A program made the position numbers and the translations under genes. From the NCBI RefSeq assembly GCF_037975245.1, contig NC_092569.1, forward strand, positions 34,882,668 through 34,946,667: a stretch of DNA of 64,000 nt. The letters run 5' to 3'. The notes below the pieces were generated by a model that had not been told where the DNA came from, did no database searches, and saw nothing but the letters and a program-made list of their open reading frames with translations. This stretch comes from Apostichopus japonicus (lineage: Eukaryota > Echinodermata > Holothuroidea > Aspidochirotida > Stichopodidae). Every line of letters starts with the position of its first letter. The stretch's first letter is position 1. Below, piece after piece: positions 38,997-49,406 of the stretch.

Positions 38997-41900
38997 GTAA
39001 GTAGAGTAACGGAAAGTAGATCTAACATTTTATCTCATTAATTTGACGTTGTGAATTAAAAAAAAAAAGCATGAATCAGCAAACACGGATCAGTTATTAT
39101 ACTTGTAGCAAATATTTGTTATGTAACTGCTCGATTATGATCTTTAAACTAACAGTTCTTATGATTTCAGCTTTTTTCAAGTGCACAAAAAAAGATGCCG
39201 TTATGCCTTGTGGTGGTAACTGCAGCAATCAAATGGAGGTAATACCGAGTATCGGTAAGTAATAGTTGCTATTTAAGTAATCTAAGAAGTTATAAGTGTA
39301 GACAAGTAATAAATGTATCGAAGTAAAAACTGACTTTTTTTTTGCACTGCAAAAGGAACAGTAATTTAATTTGAAGCTTCATTTACATATTATATTCAAA
39401 CGTATATGTCATATGCATAATAGTAATTATTATGAACTATTTCGTGAATATATAGAGAATCCTGAAATGACTGAATCTTACTTAAACGCTTTGCTTATTC
39501 ATGGGAAGTTGTAGTGAAGATATATTTACAACCATCCTCTCTAACTATAAACTCTATTTGGCATCCAACGCTCTGAGTACTGGCCCAAAGGGAAAGAAAG
39601 AAAGAGCACCAAGACATCAAATAAATCTGTTTTAGAAGGAAATATATATGCATATTTTCGTTTCAGACGAACCACTTAATTTTTTGATGGCAGCGGATGT
39701 TCAGTTATCTGTTTCTTTAAACAGACTCACTAATATAAAACTTACTTTGTACATATAATTGTGTAAACAAACTTTATTTACCACCGTATAGCGTTGTAAT
39801 ATATGTTAAAGAATGGTAATACGTCAAACGAAATGCCCTATATGAGTTCTCGTTGCCGGGTTGTATATCAGGAGTATTGTATGAGAATACTTAATTTAAG
39901 TTGTATATTACGTTTAATTCTTGTAGGCAGAGTCACCGACATCAAATTGAGTTAATCTTTACGTCCTAGTTGAAATGTCTGAATACTAATATAGACAACA
40001 CTATTTGCTTTCGTATATCGTTATGTTAACCAAATGGTAATGAGTCAAAAGAAATGCTCGAAATAATTGTATATGTTTGTAAGTTGCATATCATGATTTC
40101 ATGTATCGAAAACTGACTTTTACAAAGTCATTAGTTATAATGGCTATAGTATTTTACAACTACAATTGATGAATCCAAAATACAAGTATAATACACCATC
40201 TCACTCATGACATAAACCGTGGGGATAATATCAACACAACGTAAAGTAAGAACGCAACAAGCTGATAAGTATTAAGAATATGTACTTTGCTATCGGAACA
40301 TTCTTTCGAATATTTCTCGGGAAACATCTCTAATTCTATATCTCTGACAGTTTGACGAGGTAGGTTACATTTTTTCTTAGATGGTTAGATATTAATGTAT
40401 CGGATATAAAGAGTTAGGCAAGTATACATTGGAAAAGATAGAAAAACCTCTGACACTAATCATTGTCGTTAACAGATGAGAGAACAAAAACGGAAACAAC
40501 ACTGAGTGGAATCAAATCAACATGGATGCACTCTACTGATGAAATGCGATCATTTATGTCAACCGGTGAAACGTCAACAACAACAAATTCGTTGGGAACG
40601 GATATGAGTGACCAATCAGCTACTACAGTATACTTAACAGATGGGGTGCGAATGTTACCGTCAACTGATGAAATGACAACACGATCCAAAAGTTTGTTGT
40701 CAACAACAGTGATACCTACAACAGGTAACGATACAGCATGTTGTGTACTTTTTTAATTATTTGACTCAGTCATGAAACAGATTGGTATTCATCATTATTA
40801 TGTCGACAATGTGAACGTCAAGAACAATTTGGTTTTACACGGCTTGGACTAATTAAACATTAAGAATGTTGTGTATTAAGATTGTTAGGTAAATATTTTA
40901 TAATCGTATGCTAACGTCCTATCATGTGTCTATTTTTTTAATTATTACGGGACCATTTAAAACTTAGTGTTATGATTGTAAATATCAACAAATGTGATAT
41001 TTAATTAATCAATCATTAGATCAATCAATAAACTAGCAACAGCACAGAGTAAATTACTACTTACAACCATGCACTCAACAGATGAAACAACATTACTTCG
41101 GTCAAGCGATAACATGACAACCATCAGCACAAATGAATTTTCAACAGCATCGATGGTCTCAACAGGTAACGTGATGGTTTTTCGTTTTGTCTAGAGCTTG
41201 AATGATTAAGTGATAGAATTAACATCAAATTTATCTACGACTACAGTTGTTTCGTCAGAAACGTTAGTTCCCATGCATCTTCATCAGCTGATACATGATG
41301 AATGTTCATCTGAGCAACAAACATACGGCAGTATTAGTTATTTAGTCTGTATACACTTGTTCGAAGTTATTACAGTTGATATAGATTTATCTTATTTTCG
41401 ATGGTTTAAAGAATTAACATGTATTGAAAACGATTGGACAGCAACTAACACTGACCATTACCCTTTTCAGGTGCGAGAATTAAACAAGAAACAACAGTGG
41501 GTGAAATCAAGTCAACGTCGATGCCATCTACGGAGGAAATACGTTTATTAACGTCAACCGTTGAAACGCCATCGACAACTACAGCTACAAGTACAACTGT
41601 GCTATCAACAACACGGATGCCTACAACAGGTGATTTAAAAATGTATACCATTAAGTCTACAATTACTTTAGTTCACAATTAGAGAAACAATTGTAAGAAT
41701 TAGATAGGCATACGTGTATTCCCTACCGCCTGGCCTTCTCAAATATCTATATAATACTTAGACGGTAAGACACTATTGTAACTTACTTTATTTGATTAAA
41801 CAGTAACATGTGTGCATATTTGTTAGCTTAGTTTCATATCTCAATCAGAATATGTTATAATAGCCAACCAATAACATTACCATTCACAACAGACATTCTT

Positions 41901-44849
41901 CGCAATGTGCTGAATTAACCTCGGTTTAATTGACCTTTTACATGTCAGAAACAAACTGAAGTGGTAAAGCTACAAGTAACGATATTCTGATTGTTACCTC
42001 TCAAAATGATATTAAAAATAATTCTTACAGTATTATACTTAAGAGACTTCTTCTGGGATGTAATATCTCCGTTCGGAATTTCAAATTTTTGTAAACATTT
42101 GGCCAGGTGAGCATTTGAAAGAACCGCCATGTTGTTGATTGCATAGTAAAGGGCAATTGTTACGACCGCCGACTTGAACATGTCATTCACTTCAGAATCT
42201 TGCCCAGCCAACATGATATGGATGCACTGTTCATGCCAAACTACGTGCGATGATCCCGATGGACTCAATGGTTGTTTTAAAAGCTGTGACGATGAACCAG
42301 GTTATACGTGTGTCTGTCCAGATGGATTCCTTATCAGAGATGGAGCATGCATACCGTTGTATGAATGCGGATGCTACCACTCGTTCATGGGAGTCATTTT
42401 GGTATTTTCACATAACTCGACATTTGTCATTTTTCGCATGTGTCACGTTTTTCGAAGATCTCTTTTAGAGAGTGTAAAAAACATCAATATCAATAACTAA
42501 ACGAGCGCGTACATTTCTTGTGTCCATACTTATTCCTATTATAGGCTTCTTACTTATTCCGTTGAAAAATTCACTTTCTTTAACCGTTTACGAAATACGA
42601 AGTTTTTCGAAACGTAATTTGAAGGTTATATAGGTTAAAACTAGTCAGATTCGGATATCACTTATGACATCTTTAGGTTGGGCAGAAAAATTGATTTGAA
42701 GATTCGTTTGAAGTTAATATATCTACCATTCAGAAAATGCAGTAGTCACAACGTGCCGATATCCCATTTTTTGGGGGGCATTAAAGTTCAGATTAAAAAG
42801 ACAATGAATATAACGTCAAAGTTTCCACTAATGTATTATATATTATTAACCGTTAAATGAAGTCTCATTTGAGCAGAGTTAACATTTTCTCTCGACTTGC
42901 TCGTATTCTTGAACATTTCTGCACAGAACGGATCATCGCATCTTAACTTAAACTGCACAAGACATTGCACATGTGAAAATGATGTTCTCCACTGTGAAGA
43001 ATACTCTTGCAGTAATGATGCAACATGTCAGAGCAAAGGTCAAAGTTCATCTTGCGAGTGTAAAGAGAGCTACTGGGGAAATGGTACGACTTGTCAAGTA
43101 ATCACAAACTGTCAGGATGTTTATAATGGTTTGTCCACCGAAGAAGGCATTTATTCGATACATCCACCTTCTTGGGCACATGAACCATTCCAAGTTTATT
43201 GCAAAGGTGGTTGGATGGTAAGTTTTCTTCACGAAACTAAGACACTTGTCATTTCACATTTCGCATAACTCGTAAATGTTCTTTTGGAGATGCTTTTTCT
43301 TTTATGTTATTAATATTATCCCATACGTCTGTAACACTATTGCTGGAACACATTTTCAGTATATGTGGCCGCACGCTGTAATGTTCCTGTCCTCTTACTA
43401 ATCAAACCGCGGAGTTGCTATTACCCTGTGATCATGCAAACAAGACGTTGATGTTGATTATATTCCACTTAATCTAACATTCACTTACATTTCGATCTTT
43501 AACTACCATCCTAGATTGTTCCAAAAGCTACTACTAGCAACAAAATTCTTGACCAAATGACGGCATAAGTCCCTTTATATTACGCTCTGGGTCAAATTTC
43601 GACCAGCGATACCAAACGTTCGTCACTTGAGTAACTTCTGAAAACCTTGTAGGTTACATGAAATATGCCATCATATAGGTAACGTTCATATAGGAAGCAG
43701 ACAAGAAAGCACAGTTTATTGAATTAACTAATTGCATAATAGTAGCAACTTCAGTATTTTCTTAATTATCATGAAGTCTTCCCAATTCTTTCGTCGTCGC
43801 ATAAATTCATTTCAGCAATTATAAGATCTCTTCCAGAAGCAACTCTTGTCACCTTCAGTTAAACTGTACATATTCAACTTGTGTATCGTTCTAAAACAAG
43901 CGGTTATTTTTTTATACAGCTGTTTCAGAGGCGAGTTGATGCTTCTGTGTCATTTTTCAATGATTGGATAACCTACAGAAATGGATTTGGCGATCTCAAT
44001 TCCAGTTTCTGGCTTGGAAATGAGAAAATACATGTCATATCAGCTGAGAGAGATCATCAACTCAGAATTGAAATTTGGTTCAACACCACCAATGATGCTA
44101 GTGAATATCTTCATTACAATCTTTTTAGAATTAGCTCCGAGGCAACAAAATACGAGATAACGCTTGGAAGTTACACAGGGAGCTTTGGTACGTATTTTTC
44201 CGCGAATATAACATGCCTCTGACAAGTTCAATTTAGTCTGGTTTTGTTGACTGAATGTAAAATGTATAGTTGTTTGTTCTTAATGCCATAGCATATTTGT
44301 CAAGACCTCTTAAAACGCTTGAAAGAGTGCGAAGGGGAATTACTAATATGCAAATGCTAACGAAGTTCTTGGGATACTTCAACTAAAATCGAAAGGTACA
44401 CAATGCTAAATTGAGGTTTCATGCTTGTTTAGGCTACAGGAAGCCTTTAGACTGCATCCGAAAAGTATATGACATATCTATTTTTTTTTCAGTTAGCCTG
44501 TAACAATAACTGTAAAAAGAAATGGATAAGTTTGTAAAAAGTCTTCTCATGAATTTTTAAAGAAGCTTAATATAAAAACTCTCTTTTATATTAAACAGAT
44601 TATGACTACATGGATTACCATCGAGATATGAAATTTACTACCTACGATCAGGACAATGACTTAGTTCTTCAAAATTGTGCTATTAGTGAATTCTTTCCCG
44701 GCGGCTGGTGGTTCAATGGTTGTCATGCTATTATGTTGAATGGAATCTACGGTGACCCTTGGGATACAGGAATATGTTTGTTTCAAAGGAATACTCTCGA
44801 ATACAACTGTTCTGTTGTAGCAGTGGATATGAAAATTAAGCCGTTGTGA
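38915..44849 (+). CDS. FREP gene C: signal peptide, Ser/Thr stalk, TIL, EGF-like, FReD
   Basis: Nine exons: 38915-38996, 39171-39254, 40476-40724, 41037-41165, 41471-41629, 42196-42401, 42927-43217, 43920-44187 and 44599-44849. All phases agree and the sum is 1719 bp, 572 codons plus stop. By residue: hydrophobic leader in 1-27, small Cys-containing segment 28-55, Ser/Thr-rich mucin-like stalk 56-234, TIL 235-303, EGF-like and FReD 304-572. The FReD has FQRR, YRNGFG, FWLGNEKIH, the calcium loop DQDND (506-510), GGWWFNGCH and MKIKPL. It is a secreted, probably O-glycosylated recognition lectin by family; the ligand is unknown. It lies divergent to gene B, with 5.7 kb between start codons. Confidence 0.85.
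39171..39254 (+). CDS. Gene C exon 2: short Cys-containing exon
   Basis: Acceptor ATGATTTCAG, donor GTAAGT, 84 bp, phase 1 to 1. It encodes FFKCTKKDAVMPCGGNC and a short tail. Three cysteines in 28 residues; no domain recognised. Confidence 0.75.
40476..40724 (+). CDS. Gene C exon 3: Ser/Thr-rich stalk
   Basis: Acceptor TTAACAG, donor GTAACG, 249 bp, phase 1 to 1. It is rich in S and T with STDEM occurring twice (HSTDEMRS, PSTDEMTT) and ends IPTTG. It appears to be two repeat units fused. Confidence 0.78.
41037..41165 (+). CDS. Gene C exon 4: Ser/Thr-rich stalk
   Basis: Acceptor TAAACTAG, or six bases later at CAACAG, which is also in frame. Donor GTAACG, 129 bp, phase 1 to 1. It contains HSTDETTLLRSS and ends MVSTG. 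Confidence 0.65.
41471..41629 (+). CDS. Gene C exon 5: Ser/Thr-rich stalk
   Basis: Acceptor CCCTTTTCAG, donor GTGATT, 159 bp, phase 1 to 1. GEIKSTSMPSTEEIRLL matches SGIKSTWMHSTDEMRSF of exon 3, and the end MPTTG matches IPTTG, so these exons are duplicates. Confidence 0.78.
42196..42401 (+). CDS. Gene C exon 6: TIL-type cysteine-rich domain
   Basis: Acceptor CACTTCAG, donor GTATTT, 206 bp, phase 1 to 0, the same phases as gene B exon 5. Eleven cysteines, with TTCDDPDG, CVCPDGFL and CIPLYECGC. Confidence 0.88.
42927..43217 (+). CDS. Gene C exon 7: EGF-like domain plus shortened FReD N-terminal part
   Basis: Acceptor TTTCTGCACAG, donor GTAAGT, 291 bp, phase 0 to 0. EGF-like half: SCSNDATC, SCECKESYWGNGTTC. 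FReD half: TNCQDVY, EEGIYSIHPP, FQVYCKGGWM. Where gene B has [13 protein letters not shown], gene C has VYCKGGWM, about five residues shorter and lacking the usual Thr. Confidence 0.88.
43920..44187 (+). CDS. Gene C exon 8: FReD middle part
   Basis: Acceptor TTTATACAG, donor GTACGT, 268 bp, phase 0 to 1. LFQRRVDAS, YRNGFGDLNSSFWLGN and HQLRIEIWF, with a possible N-glycosylation site (NTT). Confidence 0.92.
44599..44849 (+). CDS. Gene C exon 9: FReD C-terminal part and stop
   Basis: Acceptor TATTAAACAG, phase 1 in, TGA stop. FTTYDQDND is the calcium loop. GGWWFNGCHAIMLNGIY is the conserved pocket region, of standard length, unlike gene B. Confidence 0.92.
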
Positions 44850-45315
44850 GGCTCTACTTACAGATATTCACGACCATTTCTTCTGTAAAATCGTGATACC
44901 CAAGGATCTAAAAAAATTACTTTGTGACGATTGTGACGATTTGGCCCTCAGAACATGCAATGAACTTGATAATCAGGTCATATTATTAAAACACTAGAGG
45001 CTAAGATTATGAAGAACTGAAGTGTGAGTCTTATTACTCAAGTTTCGTTACTATAAGACCACATCATGACAGGGGAATGAGGGTTGTTTGTTCAATTTTC
45101 CCAAACCAGCAGATTATGATATTCAAATTTAAACTTGTAGTTGATAAAGATACTACACCCTTCTATTCACAAGATGAGGAATTTAATAGTGAATTTATCG
45201 ATTGTGTTGCACGGACACATTTTTGATATCAGAAGTCATATGTAAGGAAACAATTTGCGAAATTGTAATAGGAACCACTTTCACTTTCACCTCGTAATAC
45301 AGATTATAACTCTTA

Positions 45316-45321
45316 AATAAA
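45316..45321 (+). terminator. Candidate polyadenylation signal of gene C
   Basis: AATAAA about 470 bp past the stop, the first such hexamer I find in the 3' flank. Confidence 0.4.
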
Positions 45322-46138
45322 GCAGATTACCTTCACTGTGATGAGATCCTCTCAAATATCAAACGAAAAGGTTTTGGCATCACATAGCTTTGTTATTCTA
45401 TGTTATTTTATTGGACCTCAACATACTAGTTTTATTAAGAAAGTATTTTTTGGATTAGCGTATCATCGTTAAGAAAATGACTTATTAGCATACGAAAATT
45501 ATGTGTAGCACCTGTTCACTATTTGCTTGAGGAGATTCAAGGAAATGTGCAAAATAAGGTAAAGTGCCGTAATGGAAAGCTGGATTGTGCGATACTTTCA
45601 ATGTCACAAGTTCGTTAAATTTGCTAGCTCGGTCAACAACATATTTACAAGGTATCAGCTGTAGAAGAACATGAGGCTTTATAGGTAATTGTTAGAATTC
45701 AGAAATATTAATTCACTAATAGAAAGTTTAGTCAAACAGTGTGTAAGACTTACATTTGTAAATAAAGAACTTTAACAATCTTTGGATGACAATGAAGTTT
45801 GTTATTGAAATATTTGTTGTTGTTGAAAAAGAGGTTCAATATAATTTTACTCTTTGTTAGATATTTACACATAAATTAATCCGTGTCCTTCTTTTTCGGG
45901 TTTTCTGCTTTCATCATTTTGATTTGACACTCATCACACCACACACATACACAAATATTCAGATGTTCACTTCCTGCTGCAAAAGTGTTCAATACATGGA
46001 AGTAGAACAAGTACATTACATAGTATACTTATACGGTAACCTACAGCATGTTGTCACTCGAGTTTCATGCCTGTAGCCATAGCAACAAACCGCACAACCG
46101 TGCTAGGAAGAAATTAAGTTACATACACGACTGTTGTC

Positions 46139-46182
<44 letters not shown>

Positions 46183-46247
46183 CTATATATATATATAGAT
46201 ATAGAAATATATATATATATATATATATATATCCGTGTCCGATACCA

Positions 46248-46257
46248 ATACCAATTG

Positions 46258-46295
<38 letters not shown>

Positions 46296-46305
46296 CAATT
46301 GGTAT
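46248..46305. repeat. 58-bp perfect AT palindrome
   Basis: ATACCAATTGC, then TA repeats, then GCAATTGGTAT form a perfect inverted repeat able to extrude as a cruciform. The second unit has the same palindrome with a shorter TA core (54407-54452). Confidence 0.85.
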
Positions 46306-46354
46306 GACAGATATATAGTAAATCCATAAAGAATAACACACCAGACAAATTCCA

Positions 46355-46396
46355 CTTTACGACCGGTTTCGTCCTTTTGGGACTCATCAGGCGAAG
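46355..46396 (-). ncRNA. Hammerhead ribozyme motif, unit 1
   Basis: Minus strand: CUUCGC, core CUGAUGA, stem II GUCC/GGAC with loop CAAAA, then GAA and the self-complementary ACCGGU as a short stem III, cleavage triplet GUC, then GUAAAG closing stem I. One A-C mismatch lies in stem I. The very short stem III suggests it works best as a dimer. Confidence 0.78.
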
Positions 46397-46559
46397 GTAG
46401 GAATCGAACCCCGGATCTTTGTGTCACGAACCAAAGTCCGTACCACTCGACCACAGTGAATCTATTGGTGTGTTAAAACGTATATATTGGCTTTGTGTAG
46501 CAAGTGGTATGACAGATATATAGTAAATCAATAAAGAATAACACATCAGAAAAATTCCA

Positions 46560-46601
46560 CTTCACGACCTGTTTCGTCCCTTCGGGACTCATCAGGCGAA
46601 G
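46560..46601 (-). ncRNA. Hammerhead ribozyme motif, unit 2
   Basis: Minus strand: stem I CUUCGC/GUGAAG fully paired (one G-U), core CUGAUGA, stem II GUCCC/GGGAC with loop GAA, core GAAA, weak stem III (ACAGGU), cleavage after GUC. All invariant core bases are present. Stem II differs from unit 1 in sequence but keeps its pairing. Confidence 0.82.
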
Positions 46602-47290
46602 GTAGGAATCGAACCCCGGATCTTTGTGTCACGAACCAAAGTCCGCACCACTCGACCACAGTGAATCTATTGGTGTGTTAAAGCGTATAAATTGGCTTTA
46701 AATAATGCTAAAGTATGATGTGTTAGACTTCAGAAATATTAATTTACTAATAACAAGTTTATTCAAACAGTGTGTAAGACTTACATTTGTAAATAAAGAA
46801 CTTTAACAATCTTTGGATGACAATGAAGTTTGTTATTGAAATATTTGTTGTTGTTGAAAAAGAGGTTCAATATAATTTTACTCTTTGTTAGATATTTACA
46901 CATAAATTAATCCGTGTCCTTCTTTTTCGGGTTTTCTGCTTTCATCATTTTGATTTGACACTCATCACACCACACACATACACAAATATTCAGATGTTCA
47001 CTTCCTGCTGCAAAAGTGTTCAATACATGGAAGTAGAACAAGTACATTACATAGTATACTTATACGGTAACCTACAGCATGTTGTCACTCGAGTTTCATG
47101 CCTGTAGCCATAGCAACAAACCGCACAACCGTGCTAGGAAGAAATTAAGTTACATACACGACTGTTGTCGTATATATATATATATATATATATATAGTAG
47201 GTTGGCGTCTATCTTGGCGCAGAGTGCTCTATGTCCATTGGACGGAGCGGAATATATGTTGATACTAGATGAGACTAGTGGAACACTAGT

Positions 47291-47338
47291 AGTTGTAACT
47301 CGGAGTTTCACGCTTTGTAGCGATCTTCAGACAACTGG
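47291..47338 (-). ncRNA. Hammerhead-like fold at the Penelope 3' end
   Basis: Minus strand: stem I AGUUGU/ACAACU perfectly paired; core CUGAAGA (A at the variable position 7); stem II CGCU/AGCG closed by a U-U mismatch where G-C is normal; GAAA; stem III ACUC/GAGU; cleavage after GUU. The fold is complete but the U-U pair and GUU triplet predict weak activity. Hammerheads are known from Penelope-like terminal repeats. It begins just past the ORF stop. Confidence 0.6.
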
Positions 47339-47343
47339 TAGCT

Positions 47344-48834
47344 TCAAGTTATGCTCCATGAATATATAGGATCCTCGTCGGGATTACCGGGGATTGTGCG
47401 GTTGTTGGTGTATTGTTCTGCCTGGGTATTCTCTTTCGCGTCCGTTCTGTTTGTGGGTTTGTAAGACTTTCTTCGGTGTTCGGCTGTTGGTGTATTCTCT
47501 TTTGCGTCCGATCTGTCGTTGGGGTTTTTTGCCTTCCTTCGGTGCTCGCTCCTTAGTTGTGTGTGGTTCTCTTGACGGTGTTTGGTGGTTGGACTGGAGT
47601 TGTTTATGTAGAACTTGTTTTCGTGGCGACACTTCGATATGAGCTCTGGGCGTTTGTTCAGGAGGGTCCGTTTGTCTGTGTTGATAATGATGAGTTTTTC
47701 AGTGAGACAGAGGTTGCACCGCTTCGACTCGTTGCTGTAGGCTTTGGCTCTGCTGGCGATCGACCAATTGATAGAGAATGGCTGGTTGTTCTGTTTCAGC
47801 TGCCAGATGTGCTTCGAGAGTTCCGTTGCGTTTTGGTGTTTTTCGTGGTTGAGCGACATCTTGTGGTTACCGTATCTGAGCTTGAAGGGGGGTTCTGTTA
47901 GGCCGATGTATGTCTTGCAGTTGTCGATGGTTTTCACTTCGGCCTTGTATATGATGTAAGATGCCTGGCAGTTTCCATTTAGTGGGCATGTGTCCTTTTT
48001 TCGGCAGTTGCAGGCTTCCTTTTCTTTCGATGTGTGGGTGGCTGCTATACGTTTGTTGTGTCCTTTGATGATGCTGGCGATGTTGGGCATGCAACTGTAA
48101 CTGACTTTCACGGTGTTTCTGTTGAAAATCTTGTGTAGTTTCGATGTCTTCGGGAAGTGTTTGTTGATAAGTTTCAGGAATGTGCCTCCTATGTTCGTGG
48201 CTACGTTGCTGCTAAAAGGTGGGTTGAACCAGATGATGTTGCGCTTTCTGTTTCGGTTGTTCTTGGTAGGTTGGTGGGCGATGTATGAGAGACCCTCGGT
48301 GTAATTACTTGACTTGAGTGCCTCCTCGTAGGCTGGTGCGGCTTTCTTAAAGATCACCTCGTCGTGGGAGATGGCGGAGATACGTCTGCTGATTGAGGCT
48401 GGCAGGGACCTGATGATGTTTGGTGGGTGGTTGGAATTCCTGTGGATGTACACTGGGTGGTCGTTGGGCTTCCTGTAAGGGTAGTGTTTTCCGGTGTTGA
48501 GGTTGAATGTTACGTCGAGGAAGTTGGTGATCTTCAGGTTGCAATCGATGGTGATGTTGAGCCCCAGTTCTTTGAATAAGCTGATCATGTGTTTTCTTAT
48601 CCGGTCTGCTTTACTTCCGTTGGTGTTTTTGAAGGCTGCTAGGCCGTCGTCCCTGTATAGCCCGATGTATTCCTTCCCATATTCTCTTGCTAGTGTGTTT
48701 AGGATGTAAAGTCCTACAAGCTCGCATACCTCGGCCCCATCGTAGCTGCCCATTGTGACATCAAAGAGGTCATTGTGTCCTTTCTTCATCCAGGGTGTGC
48801 CGTTGTCGAAAAGGAGTGACTTCCTGGAGTGCAT
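47344..48834 (-). CDS. Penelope-like RT C-terminal half with GIY-YIG endonuclease
   Basis: 496 residues in the open frame. It has a reverse transcriptase motif B region at the start (GHNDLFDVTMGSYDGAE), motif C YRDD (60-63), thumb-region blocks (SNHPPNII, NIIWFNPPFSSNVATNIG), a CxC..C..C linker (275-289), and a GIY-YIG-like nuclease (YIIYKAEV..TYIGLTE, 293-314). The charged tail contains a tandem repeat (EHRRK..DAKENT twice). The catalytic Asp of motif A lies in the missing part, so the enzyme should be inactive. The first Met is not a true start; the frame is the continuation of a broken gene. Confidence 0.88.
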   Translation of the reverse strand: MHSRKSLLFDNGTPWMKKGHNDLFDVTMGSYDGAEVCELVGLYILNTLAREYGKEYIGLYRDDGLAAFKNTNGSKADRIRKHMISLFKELGLNITIDCNLKITNFLDVTFNLNTGKHYPYRKPNDHPVYIHRNSNHPPNIIRSLPASISRRISAISHDEVIFKKAAPAYEEALKSSNYTEGLSYIAHQPTKNNRNRKRNIIWFNPPFSSNVATNIGGTFLKLINKHFPKTSKLHKIFNRNTVKVSYSCMPNIASIIKGHNKRIAATHTSKEKEACNCRKKDTCPLNGNCQASYIIYKAEVKTIDNCKTYIGLTEPPFKLRYGNHKMSLNHEKHQNATELSKHIWQLKQNNQPFSINWSIASRAKAYSNESKRCNLCLTEKLIIINTDKRTLLNKRPELISKCRHENKFYINNSSPTTKHRQENHTQLRSEHRRKAKNPNDRSDAKENTPTAEHRRKSYKPTNRTDAKENTQAEQYTNNRTIPGNPDEDPIYSWSIT

Positions 48835-49406
48835 TATGATTTGTACGTCTTGGTTGGAGATGTGGGTGTGATCCCTAGTTTCTCGGCGATAGTTCTGGCT
48901 TCGGCGTTGATTCTGTTGACAGGAACCATGGAGGTCGTCTGGTAGTTCTTTGTGATGTGTTGCCTGAGGAGTTTTTCGTGTAGTTGGGTGTCTATCTCGT
49001 ACATGTTTCTGGTTTTGTCGGCCGGGATGAGCAGTTTGGTAGATTTCTTGATCCTGCTGACGTCTTTTCTGAGTTTGTCTTGGAATTGGTTGGTGACTTT
49101 TTTGAACTTCACGTTCTCGATCATACGGAGCAAGTCGTCCTCAAACAGCCTCAGTTCTTCGATCTGCGGTGGGCACTTCTTGCTTTTGAATCCGAAATTC
49201 TCCGTATGTGCAGGGTGGTGCTCGTCATCCTCCTCGTCATCTTCCTCGTTGTTGTTGCATGTTTTTAGGAAGAAGGAAGCTTTCCATCTCATACGTTTGA
49301 TGACGTTTTCGACTTTTTCGATGAGTATCTTCTTGTAGGTGTTGGCAGTTGGTATAGGTATATTCTTCATGGAGTAGTTAAAGCTGACTTGGTTCGGCTG
49401 TTCCAT
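48834..49406 (-). pseudogene. Penelope-like N-terminal ORF, cut off before the RT core
   Basis: 190 residues starting MEQPNQVSF and including an acidic run (EEDDEEDDE), KCPPQIEELRLFEDDL and IPADKTRNMYEI, which is the conserved lead-in to the Penelope RT. It stops at a TAA directly adjoining the C-terminal frame. By family comparison roughly 130-160 residues of fingers and palm, including motif A, are deleted between the two frames. Confidence 0.8.

Larger units (their letters stand above)
45687..46721. repeat. 1-kb tandem unit, copy 1 (uninterrupted)
   Basis: Part A (45687-46139) and part B (about 46233-46721) are joined by an (AT)n tract. Part A recurs at 46722-47170 and 54869-55317, and part B at about 54391-54868. 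This copy shows the arrangement without insertion. Confidence 0.9.
46306..46721 (-). mobile_element. Retrozyme/SINE-like dimer with Pol III boxes and hammerhead motifs
   Basis: Two copies of a unit follow each other with a 205-bp period. On the minus strand each has an A box TGGTCGAGTGG (46443-46453; 46648-46658), a B box GGTTCGATTCC (46400-46410; 46605-46615) matching the Pol III consensus, then a hammerhead ribozyme core. The part between the boxes can form a CTTTG/CAAAG stem like an anticodon arm, but the T arm is degenerate, so it is tRNA-derived rather than a tRNA gene. No ORF. The layout fits a retrozyme-like or hammerhead SINE element: Pol III transcript, self-cleavage to a ~205-nt monomer, possible circularisation. 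Confidence 0.75.

Noticed and set aside
46390-46460. A genuine tRNA gene on the minus strand
   Set aside because: A and B boxes are good, but the T arm and acceptor stem do not pair and the anticodon loop is too long; it is tRNA-derived only.
47394-49338. Several plus-strand frames across the Penelope-like element
   Set aside because: They lie antisense to the recognised reverse transcriptase and endonuclease and lack domains.
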